Below, piece after piece: positions 53,885 to 62,188 of a DNA stretch of 64,000 nucleotides (positions within the stretch are counted from its first letter, which is position 1; each line of letters opens with the position of its first letter). The notes under the pieces are model-generated. The model saw only the letters and a list, made by a program, of their open reading frames with translations, had not been told where the DNA came from and did no database searches. Origin of the DNA: Allomesorhizobium camelthorni (GTDB lineage Bacteria; Pseudomonadota; Alphaproteobacteria; Rhizobiales; Rhizobiaceae); assembly GCF_011045125.1 (NCBI RefSeq), contig NZ_JAAKZF010000005.1:1-64000 (forward strand), given 5' to 3'. The position numbers and the translations under genes are program-made.

Positions 53885-54493
53885 GTGCGGAAAGCCGCAT
53901 TCAGTCGCGCCGCAAGTGCATGGCAGCCGGCCTTTCCGGGCATGGAGCTCAGGCGGCTCGACAATATCTTCTTCGCGACCTGTCCCGACGAGGCCGCCGC
54001 CGCCCAGATCCACGACATCGCCAAATCGACAGTTGCCGAATTTGGACTGCGCGGCCGTCTGCTCGACAGATTGTGTCTGCACATCACGCTGCACGGTGTC
54101 GGTGAATACGAAGGATTGCCGCGATCCAGGATTGCGCAGGCGAACGAAGCCGCACGCTCCATTTCGATGCCGGGCTTCGATGTCGGTTTCGACCGCGCCA
54201 TGAGCTTCGGCGGCAATGGGCAAAACCGCCCTCTGGTCCTGAGCGGAAGCGTTGGTCACGCCGAGCTTCGCCGGCTGCATCGGCTGCTGGGCGAGGCGAT
54301 GCGGAGGGTGGGGCTCTGGAGGACGGTTCGAAGCTCGTTCACCCCGCATGTGACGATGCTCTACGATTCCCGCACCGTAGCCGAAAGGCCGGTGCCGCTC
54401 GTGCGCTGGACGGTGCGCGAATTCGTCCTCGTCCACAGTCCGCAAGGCCACTCACGCCACAATCATCTCGGCCGGTGGGAGTTGGCTGGGTGA
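53885..54493 (+). CDS. thpR: RNA 2',3'-cyclic phosphodiesterase (2'-5' RNA ligase family)
   Basis: This 202-residue protein of the 2H phosphoesterase superfamily hydrolyses 2',3'-cyclic phosphates on RNA ends and can reversibly join 2'-5' bonds. The two catalytic HxT motifs are HITL in LCLHITLHGVGEY (about residue 65) and HVTM in FTPHVTMLYDSR (about residue 155), spaced as in ThpR/LigT. The opening LRRLDNIFFATCPDE is also typical. It starts at a GTG with GGGAG about eight bases upstream. A LexA box in its promoter is unusual for this family. It stands alone. Confidence 0.87.
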   Translation: MRKAAFSRAASAWQPAFPGMELRRLDNIFFATCPDEAAAAQIHDIAKSTVAEFGLRGRLLDRLCLHITLHGVGEYEGLPRSRIAQANEAARSISMPGFDVGFDRAMSFGGNGQNRPLVLSGSVGHAELRRLHRLLGEAMRRVGLWRTVRSSFTPHVTMLYDSRTVAERPVPLVRWTVREFVLVHSPQGHSRHNHLGRWELAG

Positions 54494-54547
54494 ACGGGCA
54501 GGCGGTCGGGATCCGCTGTAAGGCTAGTGCATTTCCGTCTCAAACTG

Positions 54548-54662
54548 CCCCTCATCCGCCTGCCGGCACCTTCTCCCCGTGAATTACGGGGAGAAGGAGG
54601 AAGCTCCAGCGCTCGCGAATCCCTCTCCCCGTTCTTCACGGGGAGAGGGTAAGGGTGAGGGG
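54548..54662. repeat. Palindromic intergenic repeat element with two hairpins
   Basis: Outer ends CCCCTCA (54548-54554) and TGAGGGG (54656-54662) are inverted. Inside are two hairpins: CTTCTCCCCGT/ACGGGGAGAAG (54570-54596) and CCCTCTCCCCG/CGGGGAGAGGG (54621-54649). This TCTCCCCG-rich form is a family of dispersed palindromic elements I recognise from rhizobial intergenic regions. It lies between convergent thpR and the LysR gene and may also end transcription. Confidence 0.75.
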
Positions 54663-54682
54663 CTGCTTCCACTAACCCGCGC

Positions 54683-55597
54683 TTACCCCCGAAACGCGGG
54701 CGCTGCTCGCTCGGCCAAAAAGTCGAGCAGCGCGCGGACCCGTGCGGGAAGCGGGCCGCCCTGGCCGAGATAGACGGCGTGGACTTCTTCGAGATCGCCG
54801 GGATTGCAGTCTTCGAGCACCGGCTGCAGGCGGCCGGCGCGGATGTCCTCGCGCACCGCGAAGGCGGCGAGCCGCGCGAGACCGACGCCCGCCACCGCCA
54901 TGACGCGCAACGCTTCGCCGTCGCTCGTCTGGATGTTTCCGATCGTCGGGAGTGTGATCATTTGCCCGCCGCTTGTCAGCGGCCAGCCCTCGATAGAGCG
55001 TAAATAGCAGAAGCCGAGCCGGTTGTGTTTTTCCAGATCGGCGACGGTTTTCGGCTCTCCGGCGCGAGCGAGATATGAAGGTGCCCCGACGATCATCATC
55101 CGCGTCGCGCCGAGCTTGCGCGCGATCAGGCTGGAACTCTTGAGCGGACCGGCTCGAACCGCCACGTCCATGCGCTCTTCCATCAAATCGATCACCGCGT
55201 CGGTCTGCACGATGTCGAGCGAGACATCGGGATAACGGGCGAGGAATTCGGGCAGAAGCGGCGCAAGTATATGCGTGCTGAAGGAGGCGTTGGTGTTGAG
55301 GCGGATGCGGCCGACCGGCCGGTCGCCCGAGGCAGCGGCGCGCTCCGCCTCCTCCATGTCGGCGAGAATGCGCGTGGCGCGGTCATAAAAGGCCGAGCCC
55401 TCCGGCGTCAGTTGCAGCTTTCTGGTCGAACGGTTGACCAGCCGCGCGCCGAGACGCCCTTCAAGGCGGGCGATCAGCTTGCTCACCGCCGACGGCGTCA
55501 TCCGGACGGCGCGCGCAGCCGCCGAGAACCCGCCCAGTTCGACGACGCGCACGAACACGTCCATCTCGCCTGAGCGGTTGATCTCCAATCGAGCCAT
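54683..55597 (-). CDS. LysR family regulator divergent from an MFS/aldo-keto reductase unit
   Basis: This 304-residue regulator has an N-terminal helix-turn-helix GEMDVFVRVVELGGFSAAAR then MTPSAVSKLIARLEGRLGAR, followed by the effector domain with the CrgA-branch wording (GRIRLNTNASFSTHILAPLL, RVRALLDFLAERAA). It is divergent from the MFS gene by 99 bases, and a perfect palindrome sits just upstream of its start. Such LysR proteins commonly control an adjacent efflux pump and reductase in response to an electrophile or drug. Confidence 0.9.
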   Translation of the reverse strand: MARLEINRSGEMDVFVRVVELGGFSAAARAVRMTPSAVSKLIARLEGRLGARLVNRSTRKLQLTPEGSAFYDRATRILADMEEAERAAASGDRPVGRIRLNTNASFSTHILAPLLPEFLARYPDVSLDIVQTDAVIDLMEERMDVAVRAGPLKSSSLIARKLGATRMMIVGAPSYLARAGEPKTVADLEKHNRLGFCYLRSIEGWPLTSGGQMITLPTIGNIQTSDGEALRVMAVAGVGLARLAAFAVREDIRAGRLQPVLEDCNPGDLEEVHAVYLGQGGPLPARVRALLDFLAERAAPAFRG

Positions 55598-55599
55598 GA

Positions 55600-55612
55600 T
55601 GAGTTCAACTCA
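55600..55612. promoter_or_regulatory. Candidate LysR operator
   Basis: TGAGTT-C-AACTCA is a perfect 13-base palindrome that fits the T-N11-A rule of LysR sites. It lies three bases upstream of the lysR start codon and about 85 bases before the MFS gene. Confidence 0.55.
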
Positions 55613-55696
55613 CAAATGCTATTCCCGGCAATGGTCTAGCTCATCATCCGCGACGCGTCCATCTAGAGGCGAACCAACCGTCGGGGATGTTCCTCC

Positions 55697-56872
55697 ATGC
55701 CTCTCGCTCTTTATGCCCTCACCGCCGGCGCCTTCGGCATCGGCGTCACCGAATTCGTCATCATGGGCCTGCTGCTCGAAGTCGGCGGCGATCTCGGCGT
55801 TTCCGTCGCGACCGCCGGCCTGCTGATTTCCGGCTATGCGCTCGGCGTCGTGGTCGGCGCGCCGCTGCTTACCGCCATGACCAGCCGCTGGCCGCGCAAG
55901 CAGGTTCTGATCGTGCTGATGGTGATCTTCACCCTCGGCAATGCCGCCTGCGCGCTGGCGCCGAGCTACGGTCTGCTGATGGCGGCGCGGGTGCTCACCG
56001 CTTTCGCGCACGGCACCTTCTTCGGCGTCGGATCGGTGGTCGCCACCGGCCTCGTCGCGCCGGACAAGCGCGCCTCGGCCATCGCCGTCATGTTCACCGG
56101 GCTGACCGTCGCCAACATTCTGGGCGTGCCGTTCGGCACATGGCTCGGCCAGCAATTCGGCTGGCGCGCCACATTCTGGGCGGTCGCGCTGATCGGGCTC
56201 GTCGCGCTCGCCGTCATCGCGCTGCTGGTGCCGAGGGACAAGAGCGCGCCGCAGGCCGAGGACTGGCGCGCCGATCTGAAGGCGATGGCGCGCCGGCCGG
56301 TGCTGCTCGGGCTGCTCACGACGGTGCTCGGCTATGCCGGCGTCTTCGCGGTGTTCACCTATATCGCTCCGGCGCTGACCGAGATCACCGGCTTCTCGTC
56401 GGCCGCCGTGTCGCCGATCCTGCTGGTCTTCGGCGGCGGGCTCGTCGCCGGCAATCTTCTCGGCGGCAAGCTCGCCGACGCCAATCTCGTGCGCACCGTG
56501 TTCGGCACGCTTGTCTTGCTCGCTGTGGTTCTTGGCCTGATGACTTTCGCGCTGCAGGACCGCATCGCCGCTGTCCTGTTCGTCGGGCTCTTGGGCGCGG
56601 CCGCCTTCGCCACCGTTGCGCCCCTGCAGATGTGGGTGCTGGAGAAGGCGGACGGCGCGGGCCAGAGCCTTGCATCGAGCTTCAACATCGCCGCCTTCAA
56701 CCTCGGCAATGCGCTCGGCGCATGGGCGGGCGGCGTGGTGATCGCGCATGGAACCGGCCTGGCGACCATTCCGCTCGTTGCGGCGCTCTTTCCCGCCGCA
56801 GCCGTGCTGATCGTCGGTCTCAGCCTGCATCTCGACCGCAGGCAGGCGCTGGCCGCGCCGGCGACCTGCTGA
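55697..56872 (+). CDS. MFS efflux transporter (arabinose-efflux/AraJ-like)
   Basis: This 391-residue transporter has 12 hydrophobic helices. Signature features are the opening GAFGIGVTEFVIMGLLLEVG, the loop LTAMTSRWPRKQVLIVLM between helices 2 and 3, and GLTVANILGVPFGTWLGQQFG. This is the drug:proton antiporter DHA1/AraJ branch (YdhP/PurP-like). The ribosome site is weak. It is followed after 38 bases by an aldo/keto reductase gene, probably on the same message. A long open frame overlapping in another register is a GC artefact. Confidence 0.9.
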   Translation: MPLALYALTAGAFGIGVTEFVIMGLLLEVGGDLGVSVATAGLLISGYALGVVVGAPLLTAMTSRWPRKQVLIVLMVIFTLGNAACALAPSYGLLMAARVLTAFAHGTFFGVGSVVATGLVAPDKRASAIAVMFTGLTVANILGVPFGTWLGQQFGWRATFWAVALIGLVALAVIALLVPRDKSAPQAEDWRADLKAMARRPVLLGLLTTVLGYAGVFAVFTYIAPALTEITGFSSAAVSPILLVFGGGLVAGNLLGGKLADANLVRTVFGTLVLLAVVLGLMTFALQDRIAAVLFVGLLGAAAFATVAPLQMWVLEKADGAGQSLASSFNIAAFNLGNALGAWAGGVVIAHGTGLATIPLVAALFPAAAVLIVGLSLHLDRRQALAAPATC

Positions 56873-56910
56873 GCCTGACTTCCCAAACCCAGCAAAATCG
56901 GAGACACATC

Positions 56911-57945
56911 ATGGATTATCGACGTTTAGGCGCATCCGGCCTGAAGGTTCCCGCACTCAGCTTCGGCGCGGGCACGTTCGGCGGTTCAGGGCCGCTGTTC
57001 GGCGCCTGGGGCAGCACCGACGTGACCGAGGCGCGGCGGCTGATCGACATCTGCCTCGAGGCCGGCGTCACCCTGTTCGACACCGCCGATGTCTATTCCA
57101 ACGGCGCGTCGGAGGAGGTGCTGGGCCAGGCCATCAAGGGCCGGCGGGCGGATGTGCTGATCTCGACAAAGACCTCGCTGCCGATGGGCGACGGGCCTAA
57201 CGATTCCGGCTCCTCGCGCTCGCGGCTGATCCGGAGCGTGGACGACGCCCTGTGCCGGCTCGGCACCGACTATATCGACCTGTTGCAGCTGCACGCCTTC
57301 GACGCCGGCACGCCGATCGAGGAAGTGCTGTCGACGCTCGACGACCTCGTCCGCGCCGGCAAGCTGCGCTATGTCGGCGTCTCCAACTTTTCCGGCTGGC
57401 AGGTGATGAAGTCGCTCAGCCTCGCCGACAGGCACGGCTGGCCGCGCTACGTTGCGCACCAGGTCTATTATTCGCTGGTCGGCCGCGACTATGAGTGGGA
57501 ACTGATGCCGCTGGGGCTCGACCAGGGTGTCGGCGCGCTGGTCTGGAGCCCGCTGGGCTGGGGCCGCCTGACCGGCAAGATCCGCCGCGGCCAGCCCCTG
57601 CCGGAGGGCAGCCGGCTGCACCAGACCGCCGAGTTCGGGCCTCCGGTCGACGATGAGCGCCTGTTCGATATCGTGGATGCGCTGGACGAAGTGGCGCTGG
57701 AAACCGGCAGGACGATCCCGCAGATCGCCATAAACTGGCTGCTGCAGCGTCCGACCGTTTCGTCCGTCATCATCGGCGCGCGCAACGAGGAGCAGCTTTG
57801 CCAGAATCTCGGCGCGGTCGGCTGGTCGCTGACCGCCGACCAGATCGCCAGGCTGGACAGAGCAAGCAGCGTCACCGCGCCCTATCCCTATTTTCCATAC
57901 CGGCGGCAGGAAGGTTTCGCCCGGCTCAACCCGCCCGCGGTTTAG
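56911..57945 (+). CDS. Aldo/keto reductase
   Basis: This NADPH-dependent TIM-barrel oxidoreductase has 344 residues. The catalytic tetrad is spread as usual: the aspartate and tyrosine in TLFDTADVYSNGASEEVLG, lysine in LISTKTSLPM and histidine in DLLQLHAFD. The NADPH site is in the C-terminal SVIIGARNEEQLCQNLGA. CGGAGA precedes the ATG at six bases. It may reduce the aldehydes whose presence the neighbouring LysR protein senses. Its stop overlaps by three bases the end of the convergent small membrane-protein gene. Confidence 0.9.
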   Translation: MDYRRLGASGLKVPALSFGAGTFGGSGPLFGAWGSTDVTEARRLIDICLEAGVTLFDTADVYSNGASEEVLGQAIKGRRADVLISTKTSLPMGDGPNDSGSSRSRLIRSVDDALCRLGTDYIDLLQLHAFDAGTPIEEVLSTLDDLVRAGKLRYVGVSNFSGWQVMKSLSLADRHGWPRYVAHQVYYSLVGRDYEWELMPLGLDQGVGALVWSPLGWGRLTGKIRRGQPLPEGSRLHQTAEFGPPVDDERLFDIVDALDEVALETGRTIPQIAINWLLQRPTVSSVIIGARNEEQLCQNLGAVGWSLTADQIARLDRASSVTAPYPYFPYRRQEGFARLNPPAV

Positions 57946-58109
57946 CGGCGGCGCGGCCGCAACTGGATCCAGAGGTCGTAGGCGGCGAGCGCGATGCCGA
58001 GCAGGATCGCGCCGCCCAGGTCGACGCGCGGCACGAACCGCAGAACGACGCCGAAGAAGGCTAGCAGGGACAGGAAAGCGAGCAGTGCGAAGAGCCGTTT
58101 TCTGGTCAT
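57942..58109 (-). CDS. Small membrane protein at the end of the TRAP operon
   Basis: This 55-residue protein starts MTRKRLFALLAFLSLLAFFG and has a second hydrophobic segment (ILLGIALAAYDLW), giving two predicted helices and a basic C-terminus (LRPRRR). A good ribosome site, CCGGAG, lies about nine bases before the ATG. It follows the TRAP large-permease gene by about 30 bases on the same strand, so it is likely the last gene of that operon. It is not one of the three known TRAP subunits. I do not recognise a function; a stabiliser or accessory subunit is possible. Confidence 0.65.
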   Translation of the reverse strand: MTRKRLFALLAFLSLLAFFGVVLRFVPRVDLGGAILLGIALAAYDLWIQLRPRRR

Positions 58110-58140
58110 GCCGAAATCTCCGGTGTCGTTTGCCTGCCTG

Positions 58141-59559
58141 TCAGCCGTAAATGAGGTTCGGCAGCCAGTAGACGATCTGCGGGAAGAGATACATCAGGAT
58201 CATGCACAGGATCACGATCGACATATAGGGCATCATGCCGCGAAAAATGTCCGAGATCCGCACATGCGCGGGCGCGATGCCCTTGAGGTAATAGGCCGAC
58301 ATGGCCATGGGCGGCGACAGGAACGCCGTCTGCAGATTGACAGCCACCAATATGCCGAAGAACAGCGGATCGATGCCGAAATGCGGCAGCAGCGGCAGGA
58401 AGATCGGAATGAAGATGACGATGATCTCCGTCCATTCCAGCGGCCAGCCCAGGAGGAAGATGATCAGCTGCGCAACGATCAGGAACATCAGCGGCGACAT
58501 GTCGAGGCCGGTAACGAACTCGCTGATGAACTGCTGGCCGCCGAGATAGGCGAAGATCGACGCGAAGGTCGCCGAGCCGACGAACAGCCAGCACACCATC
58601 GCCGTGGTGCGGGCGGTGAGATAGACGCTCTCCTTCAGCCGCTGCCAGGTCAGCGCCCGGTACGCCGCCGCAAGCAGCAGGCCGCCGAGCGCGCCGATCG
58701 CGGCTGCCTCCGAAGGGGTCGCGAAGCCGAACAGGATCGCGCCGAGTACGGCCAGGATGAGAAAGGCCAGCGGCACGAACGAGGTGAACATCATCCAGGT
58801 GATCTCGAGGAACGAATGGTCCCCGACCTGCTCCTTGGTCGGCTTCGGCGCGAGATGCGGCTGCAGCACGGCCTTGCCGACGACGTAGGCGAGATAGAGG
58901 CCCGCCAGGAAGATGCCGGGCAGAAGTGCGGCCGCATACATCCGCACCACCGAAACGCCGGACGTGGCGGCATAGACGATCAGCAGGATTGAGGGCGGGA
59001 TGAGAATGCCGAGCGTGCCGCCGGCGCAGATAACGCCTGAGGCGTATTTGACATCGTATTTCGCCTTCAGCATCGCGGGGAAAGCCAGCAGTCCCATCAG
59101 CGTGACGACGGCGCCGACGATGCCGGTGGCGGTCGCAAACAGCGTGCAGGTGATGAGTGCGGCCACGGCCATCGAGCCGGGGAGGCGGCGGGTGGCGATG
59201 AACAGCGTGTTGAACAGCCGGTCGACGATGTTGGCGCGTTCGACGATGTAGCCCATGAACAGGAAGAGCGGGATCGCGGTCAGGACGTCGTTGGCCATGA
59301 CCGAATAGGTCTGGTTCACGAACAGGTCGAAGATGCGGTTGTTGAAGAAGCCGCCGACCCAGGATTCGGTCAGCGTCCAGCTGTCCGCGCCGGATTCGAC
59401 CGCGCGTTCATAGCTGCGCCACATGCGGCCGGCGTCGAAATAGGCGTAGTAGCCGAACGCCACCCCCAGCGCCATGAGCGTGAAGGCGACCGGAAAGCCG
59501 AGAAAGATCGCCAGGAGAAGGATGAGGAGCATGCCGACGGCAATTTGAGGATCGCTCAC
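58141..59559 (-). CDS. dctM: TRAP transporter large permease (DctM family), second operon
   Basis: This 472-residue membrane protein has at least twelve helices. DctM signatures are FLFMGYIVERANIVDRLFNT, CAGGTLGILIPPSILLIVY, ATPSEAAAIGALGGLLLAA and AFLSPPMAMSAYYLKG. It overlaps the small permease gene by four bases. The extended loop around YERAVESGADSWTLTES is typical of the longer FcbT3-like branch that takes up aromatic or branched carboxylates and keto acids. Confidence 0.92.
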   Translation of the reverse strand: MSDPQIAVGMLLILLLAIFLGFPVAFTLMALGVAFGYYAYFDAGRMWRSYERAVESGADSWTLTESWVGGFFNNRIFDLFVNQTYSVMANDVLTAIPLFLFMGYIVERANIVDRLFNTLFIATRRLPGSMAVAALITCTLFATATGIVGAVVTLMGLLAFPAMLKAKYDVKYASGVICAGGTLGILIPPSILLIVYAATSGVSVVRMYAAALLPGIFLAGLYLAYVVGKAVLQPHLAPKPTKEQVGDHSFLEITWMMFTSFVPLAFLILAVLGAILFGFATPSEAAAIGALGGLLLAAAYRALTWQRLKESVYLTARTTAMVCWLFVGSATFASIFAYLGGQQFISEFVTGLDMSPLMFLIVAQLIIFLLGWPLEWTEIIVIFIPIFLPLLPHFGIDPLFFGILVAVNLQTAFLSPPMAMSAYYLKGIAPAHVRISDIFRGMMPYMSIVILCMILMYLFPQIVYWLPNLIYG

Positions 59560-60200
59560 TGGTCGTCGTCCCTCTTATTGTCCGTCGGCTCGTAGCCTGA
59601 CGGAATATCGGTAGCCTCCGAACCGTGCTTAAGCACGTCGAGCGTCTTGGCCTGCATCAGGATTTTTTCCGTTTCCTCGACATCGTCGGCGGCGCGAACC
59701 CACTCGCCGGTGCGCAGGCAGATGATGCAGCGGAATACCTGCGCGATGCCCTGCAGGAACAACAGGATGCCGGCGGCGATGATGACCGACTTGAACTGGA
59801 AGATCGGGATTCCGGCGGGGCTGTTGGAACTCACCTCCAGATAGCTCCAGGAGCGCGCCGCATATTTCCAGCCGGCGAAGACCAGCGCCAGCACGCCGGG
59901 AAAGAAGAACAGGAAGTAGAGCACGAGCTCGACCGCCGCCTGGGTGCGCGGCGGCCACAACCGGTAGATGAAGTCGCCGCGCACATGGCCGTCGCGCGAG
60001 AGCGAGTAGGCGCCCGCCATCATGAACAGGGTGCCGTAGAGCATGTAGCTCATGTCGAACGCCCAGGGCGTCGGCGCGTTGAAGGCGTAGCGCACGACGA
60101 CCTCATAGCCGATGCCGAATGCCATCACGATGATGCACCAGGCGAAGACCTTGCCGAACCATGCCGACAGATCGTCGGCAAATCGAATGTAGCCGTGCAT
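59556..60200 (-). CDS. dctQ: TRAP transporter small permease (DctQ family), second operon
   Basis: The protein has about 214 residues, larger than standard DctQ because of a C-terminal acidic tail (TLDVLKHGSEATDIPSGYEP). Four membrane helices are visible, with FNAPTPWAFDMSYMLYGTLF as the conserved region. The ATG at 60198-60200 lies after a GAGAGAGAG purine tract that can serve as ribosome site; a start 12 codons earlier runs through that tract and is less likely. It lies between the receptor gene and the large permease gene. Confidence 0.88.
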   Translation of the reverse strand: MHGYIRFADDLSAWFGKVFAWCIIVMAFGIGYEVVVRYAFNAPTPWAFDMSYMLYGTLFMMAGAYSLSRDGHVRGDFIYRLWPPRTQAAVELVLYFLFFFPGVLALVFAGWKYAARSWSYLEVSSNSPAGIPIFQFKSVIIAAGILLFLQGIAQVFRCIICLRTGEWVRAADDVEETEKILMQAKTLDVLKHGSEATDIPSGYEPTDNKRDDDQ

Positions 60201-60242
60201 CGGCTCTCTCTCTCTCTCCCGCATGTATGCCAACACGACGGA

Positions 60243-60265
60243 ACGGGGCGGCCAAGCCGCCCCGT
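60243..60265 (-). terminator. Intercistronic hairpin after the TRAP receptor gene
   Basis: A perfect 10-base stem, ACGGGGCGGC (60243-60252) against GCCGCCCCGT (60256-60265), closes a 3-base loop. No T-run follows in the direction of transcription (minus). It lies between the receptor gene and the small permease gene, and probably protects the receptor message. Confidence 0.5.
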
Positions 60266-60288
60266 CAGGAAATCACAAGCCCGCGGAC

Positions 60289-61404
60289 CTAAATCTTGTC
60301 CGGGAAATAGTGCTGGTAGGCGAGTTTGTAATCCGGCGCGTTGAGCAGGCTGTAATAGACGACGCGCTCGCACCAGGCCTTCTGGCTGTCCACCACCTTC
60401 TTGAAATACGGATCTTCCATCAACGGCGGCAGAATCTTGTCCCATGCCTCGAGCTGCGCCTCCAGCACCGAGTCGGGCGTGCGCTTGACGTTGACGCCGG
60501 ATTCGGTCTGCAGCTTCTGCAGGTCGGCCGAATATTGCTGCATCGCCAGCGCGTAATTGGCCAGGTGCGCCGATTCGACGCCGTATTTCAGGATCGCCTG
60601 AAGATCCGGATCGAGGCTCTCGAAGGTGTCCCTGTTGAAGATGTATTCGAAGGATTCGCTCGCCTGGTGGTAGGAGGCCAGCATGTAGTTCTTGGCGACG
60701 TCCTGTGCGCCGAAGCGCATGTCGGAAGTCGGGTTGTTGAACTCGAAGCCGTCGATGACGCCGCGTTCCATGGCAGGCACGATTTCGCCGCCGGGAAGCT
60801 GCGCGACCGACGCGCCCATCGACTGGAACAGGTCTGCGGCAAGACCGACGGTGCGGTATTTCAGGCCCTTGAGCTGGGCGGCGTCCGTGATCTCGTTCTT
60901 GAACCAGCCGAGCGGCTGGGCCGGCATGCCGAAGGACAGGAAGCCGACGATGTTGAGGCCGAGAATGTCTTGCGTCAGCTCGCGATAAAACTCGTTGCCG
61001 CCGCCATGATAGAGCCAGGCGATCATCTGGTTGGCGTCGCCGCCGAAGACAGGGCCGGTGCCGAACAGCGAAGCGGCCTTGTTCTTGCCGTACCAGTAGA
61101 CCGGCACGGTGTGCGCCGCGTCGATCGTGCCGTCATGGCAGGCGTCCTGCACCTGGAAAGCGCCGACCACCGCGCCCGCGGGCAAAAGGTCGATCTTGAG
61201 GCGGTTGTTCGACATTTCCTGAACGCGCTGGACATATTGCGCGGCCATCTCCTGGAAAATGTCCGAGGCCGGCCAGGACGATTGCATTTTCAGCGTCACC
61301 GGCGCCTGGGCGAGCACGGCCGGTGCGGCAAGCGTGCCGGCGGCGGTGGCGCCCGCCGCCGTCGTTCCAAGGAAGCGTCTGCGCGAAATACCCTTGCCAG
61401 TCAT
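60289..61404 (-). CDS. dctP: TRAP transporter substrate-binding protein (FcbT1/TakP-like)
   Basis: This 371-residue periplasmic receptor has a Tat signal (ISRRRFLGTTAAGATAAG, cleavage near PAVLA). The domain shows TLKMQSSWPASDIFQEMAAQ, GPVFGGDANQMIAWLYHGGG, LKGLKYRTVGLAADLFQSMG and FEFNNPTSDMRFG. The pattern resembles TakP and FcbT1, which bind keto acids and aromatic acids as dimers. It is the first gene of the operon. Divergent from it by about 180 bases is nasT; that gap holds no clear operator for the transporter. Confidence 0.9.
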   Translation of the reverse strand: MTGKGISRRRFLGTTAAGATAAGTLAAPAVLAQAPVTLKMQSSWPASDIFQEMAAQYVQRVQEMSNNRLKIDLLPAGAVVGAFQVQDACHDGTIDAAHTVPVYWYGKNKAASLFGTGPVFGGDANQMIAWLYHGGGNEFYRELTQDILGLNIVGFLSFGMPAQPLGWFKNEITDAAQLKGLKYRTVGLAADLFQSMGASVAQLPGGEIVPAMERGVIDGFEFNNPTSDMRFGAQDVAKNYMLASYHQASESFEYIFNRDTFESLDPDLQAILKYGVESAHLANYALAMQQYSADLQKLQTESGVNVKRTPDSVLEAQLEAWDKILPPLMEDPYFKKVVDSQKAWCERVVYYSLLNAPDYKLAYQHYFPDKI

Positions 61405-61585
61405 GATTTCCTCCCAAGCTGGTCATGATTTTTGATCTTCAGCGGGAGACAGAATAGGGCAACATCGACGCGATGCAAGACCGGACGGGTTGCTTGCCTA
61501 TATCCAGAGTTGCAACGGGAACGCACGCGTTTCAGCTTTTAGCATAGTGCATTGCACAATCCGTTAGCATGCGCAAAATGGCGGC

Positions 61586-62188
61586 ATGGCCCCCAGCTCA
61601 CTCGCCATCCTCGTGATCGACGAAAACCGCATTCGCGCTTCCATCATCGAAGCCGGATTGCGCGAGGCCGGGCATGACCGGGTGACGGTCATCCACGATG
61701 TCGCCGGCATCGCCCGCCGGATTGCCGACATCGCGCCGGACGTCATCGTCATAGACCTCGAAAATCCCAACCGCGACATGCTGGAGAACATGTTCCAGCT
61801 ATCGCGCGCGGTGAAGCGGCCGATCGCCATGTTCGTCGACCGCTCCGACCAGGCCTCGATCGAGGCGGCGGTGGATGCCGGCGTCTCGGCCTATGTGGTC
61901 GACGGGCTGAGGCAGGAGCGGGTGAAGCCGATCCTCGACATGGCGATCAGCCGCTTCAACGCATTTTCCCGCATGGCGCGCGAACTCGAGGAGGCGCGCA
62001 GCGAACTGGAGAACCGCAAGGTCATCGACCGCGCCAAGGGCATTCTGATGAAATCGCGCGGCCTCTCCGAGGAGGCGGCCTACACGCTGCTGCGCAAGAC
62101 CGCCATGAACCAGAACCGCAAGATCAGCGACATCGCCCAGAGCCTGGTGACGGCCGCCGGATTGCTGGGCTCGCCGGAGGAGCCATGA
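61586..62188 (+). CDS. nasT: Nitrate-responsive ANTAR antiterminator NasT
   Basis: This 200-residue protein has a degenerate receiver domain (ILVIDENRIRASIIEAG, VIVIDLENPNRDML; the usual switch lysine is replaced in MFVDRSD) followed by a C-terminal RNA-binding ANTAR domain (VIDRAKGILMKSRGLSEEAA, RKTAMNQNRKISDIAQSLV). NasT binds paired hexanucleotide-loop hairpins in leader RNAs and prevents formation of a terminator, as established in Azotobacter, Paracoccus and Bradyrhizobium. It overlaps nasS by four bases, and its predicted target lies at 63627-63719. Confidence 0.93.
   Translation: MAPSSLAILVIDENRIRASIIEAGLREAGHDRVTVIHDVAGIARRIADIAPDVIVIDLENPNRDMLENMFQLSRAVKRPIAMFVDRSDQASIEAAVDAGVSAYVVDGLRQERVKPILDMAISRFNAFSRMARELEEARSELENRKVIDRAKGILMKSRGLSEEAAYTLLRKTAMNQNRKISDIAQSLVTAAGLLGSPEEP

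Noticed and set aside
55687-57945. 752-codon plus-strand frame joining the MFS and aldo/keto reductase regions
   Set aside because: Its first 400 codons are an out-of-frame reading of the MFS gene; only the last part, from 56911, is a real protein.
60203-60218. CT/GA dinucleotide run considered as a phase-variable microsatellite
   Set aside because: Only about eight units, located as the purine-rich ribosome site of the small permease gene, and not within a coding frame; slippage could at most tune translation.
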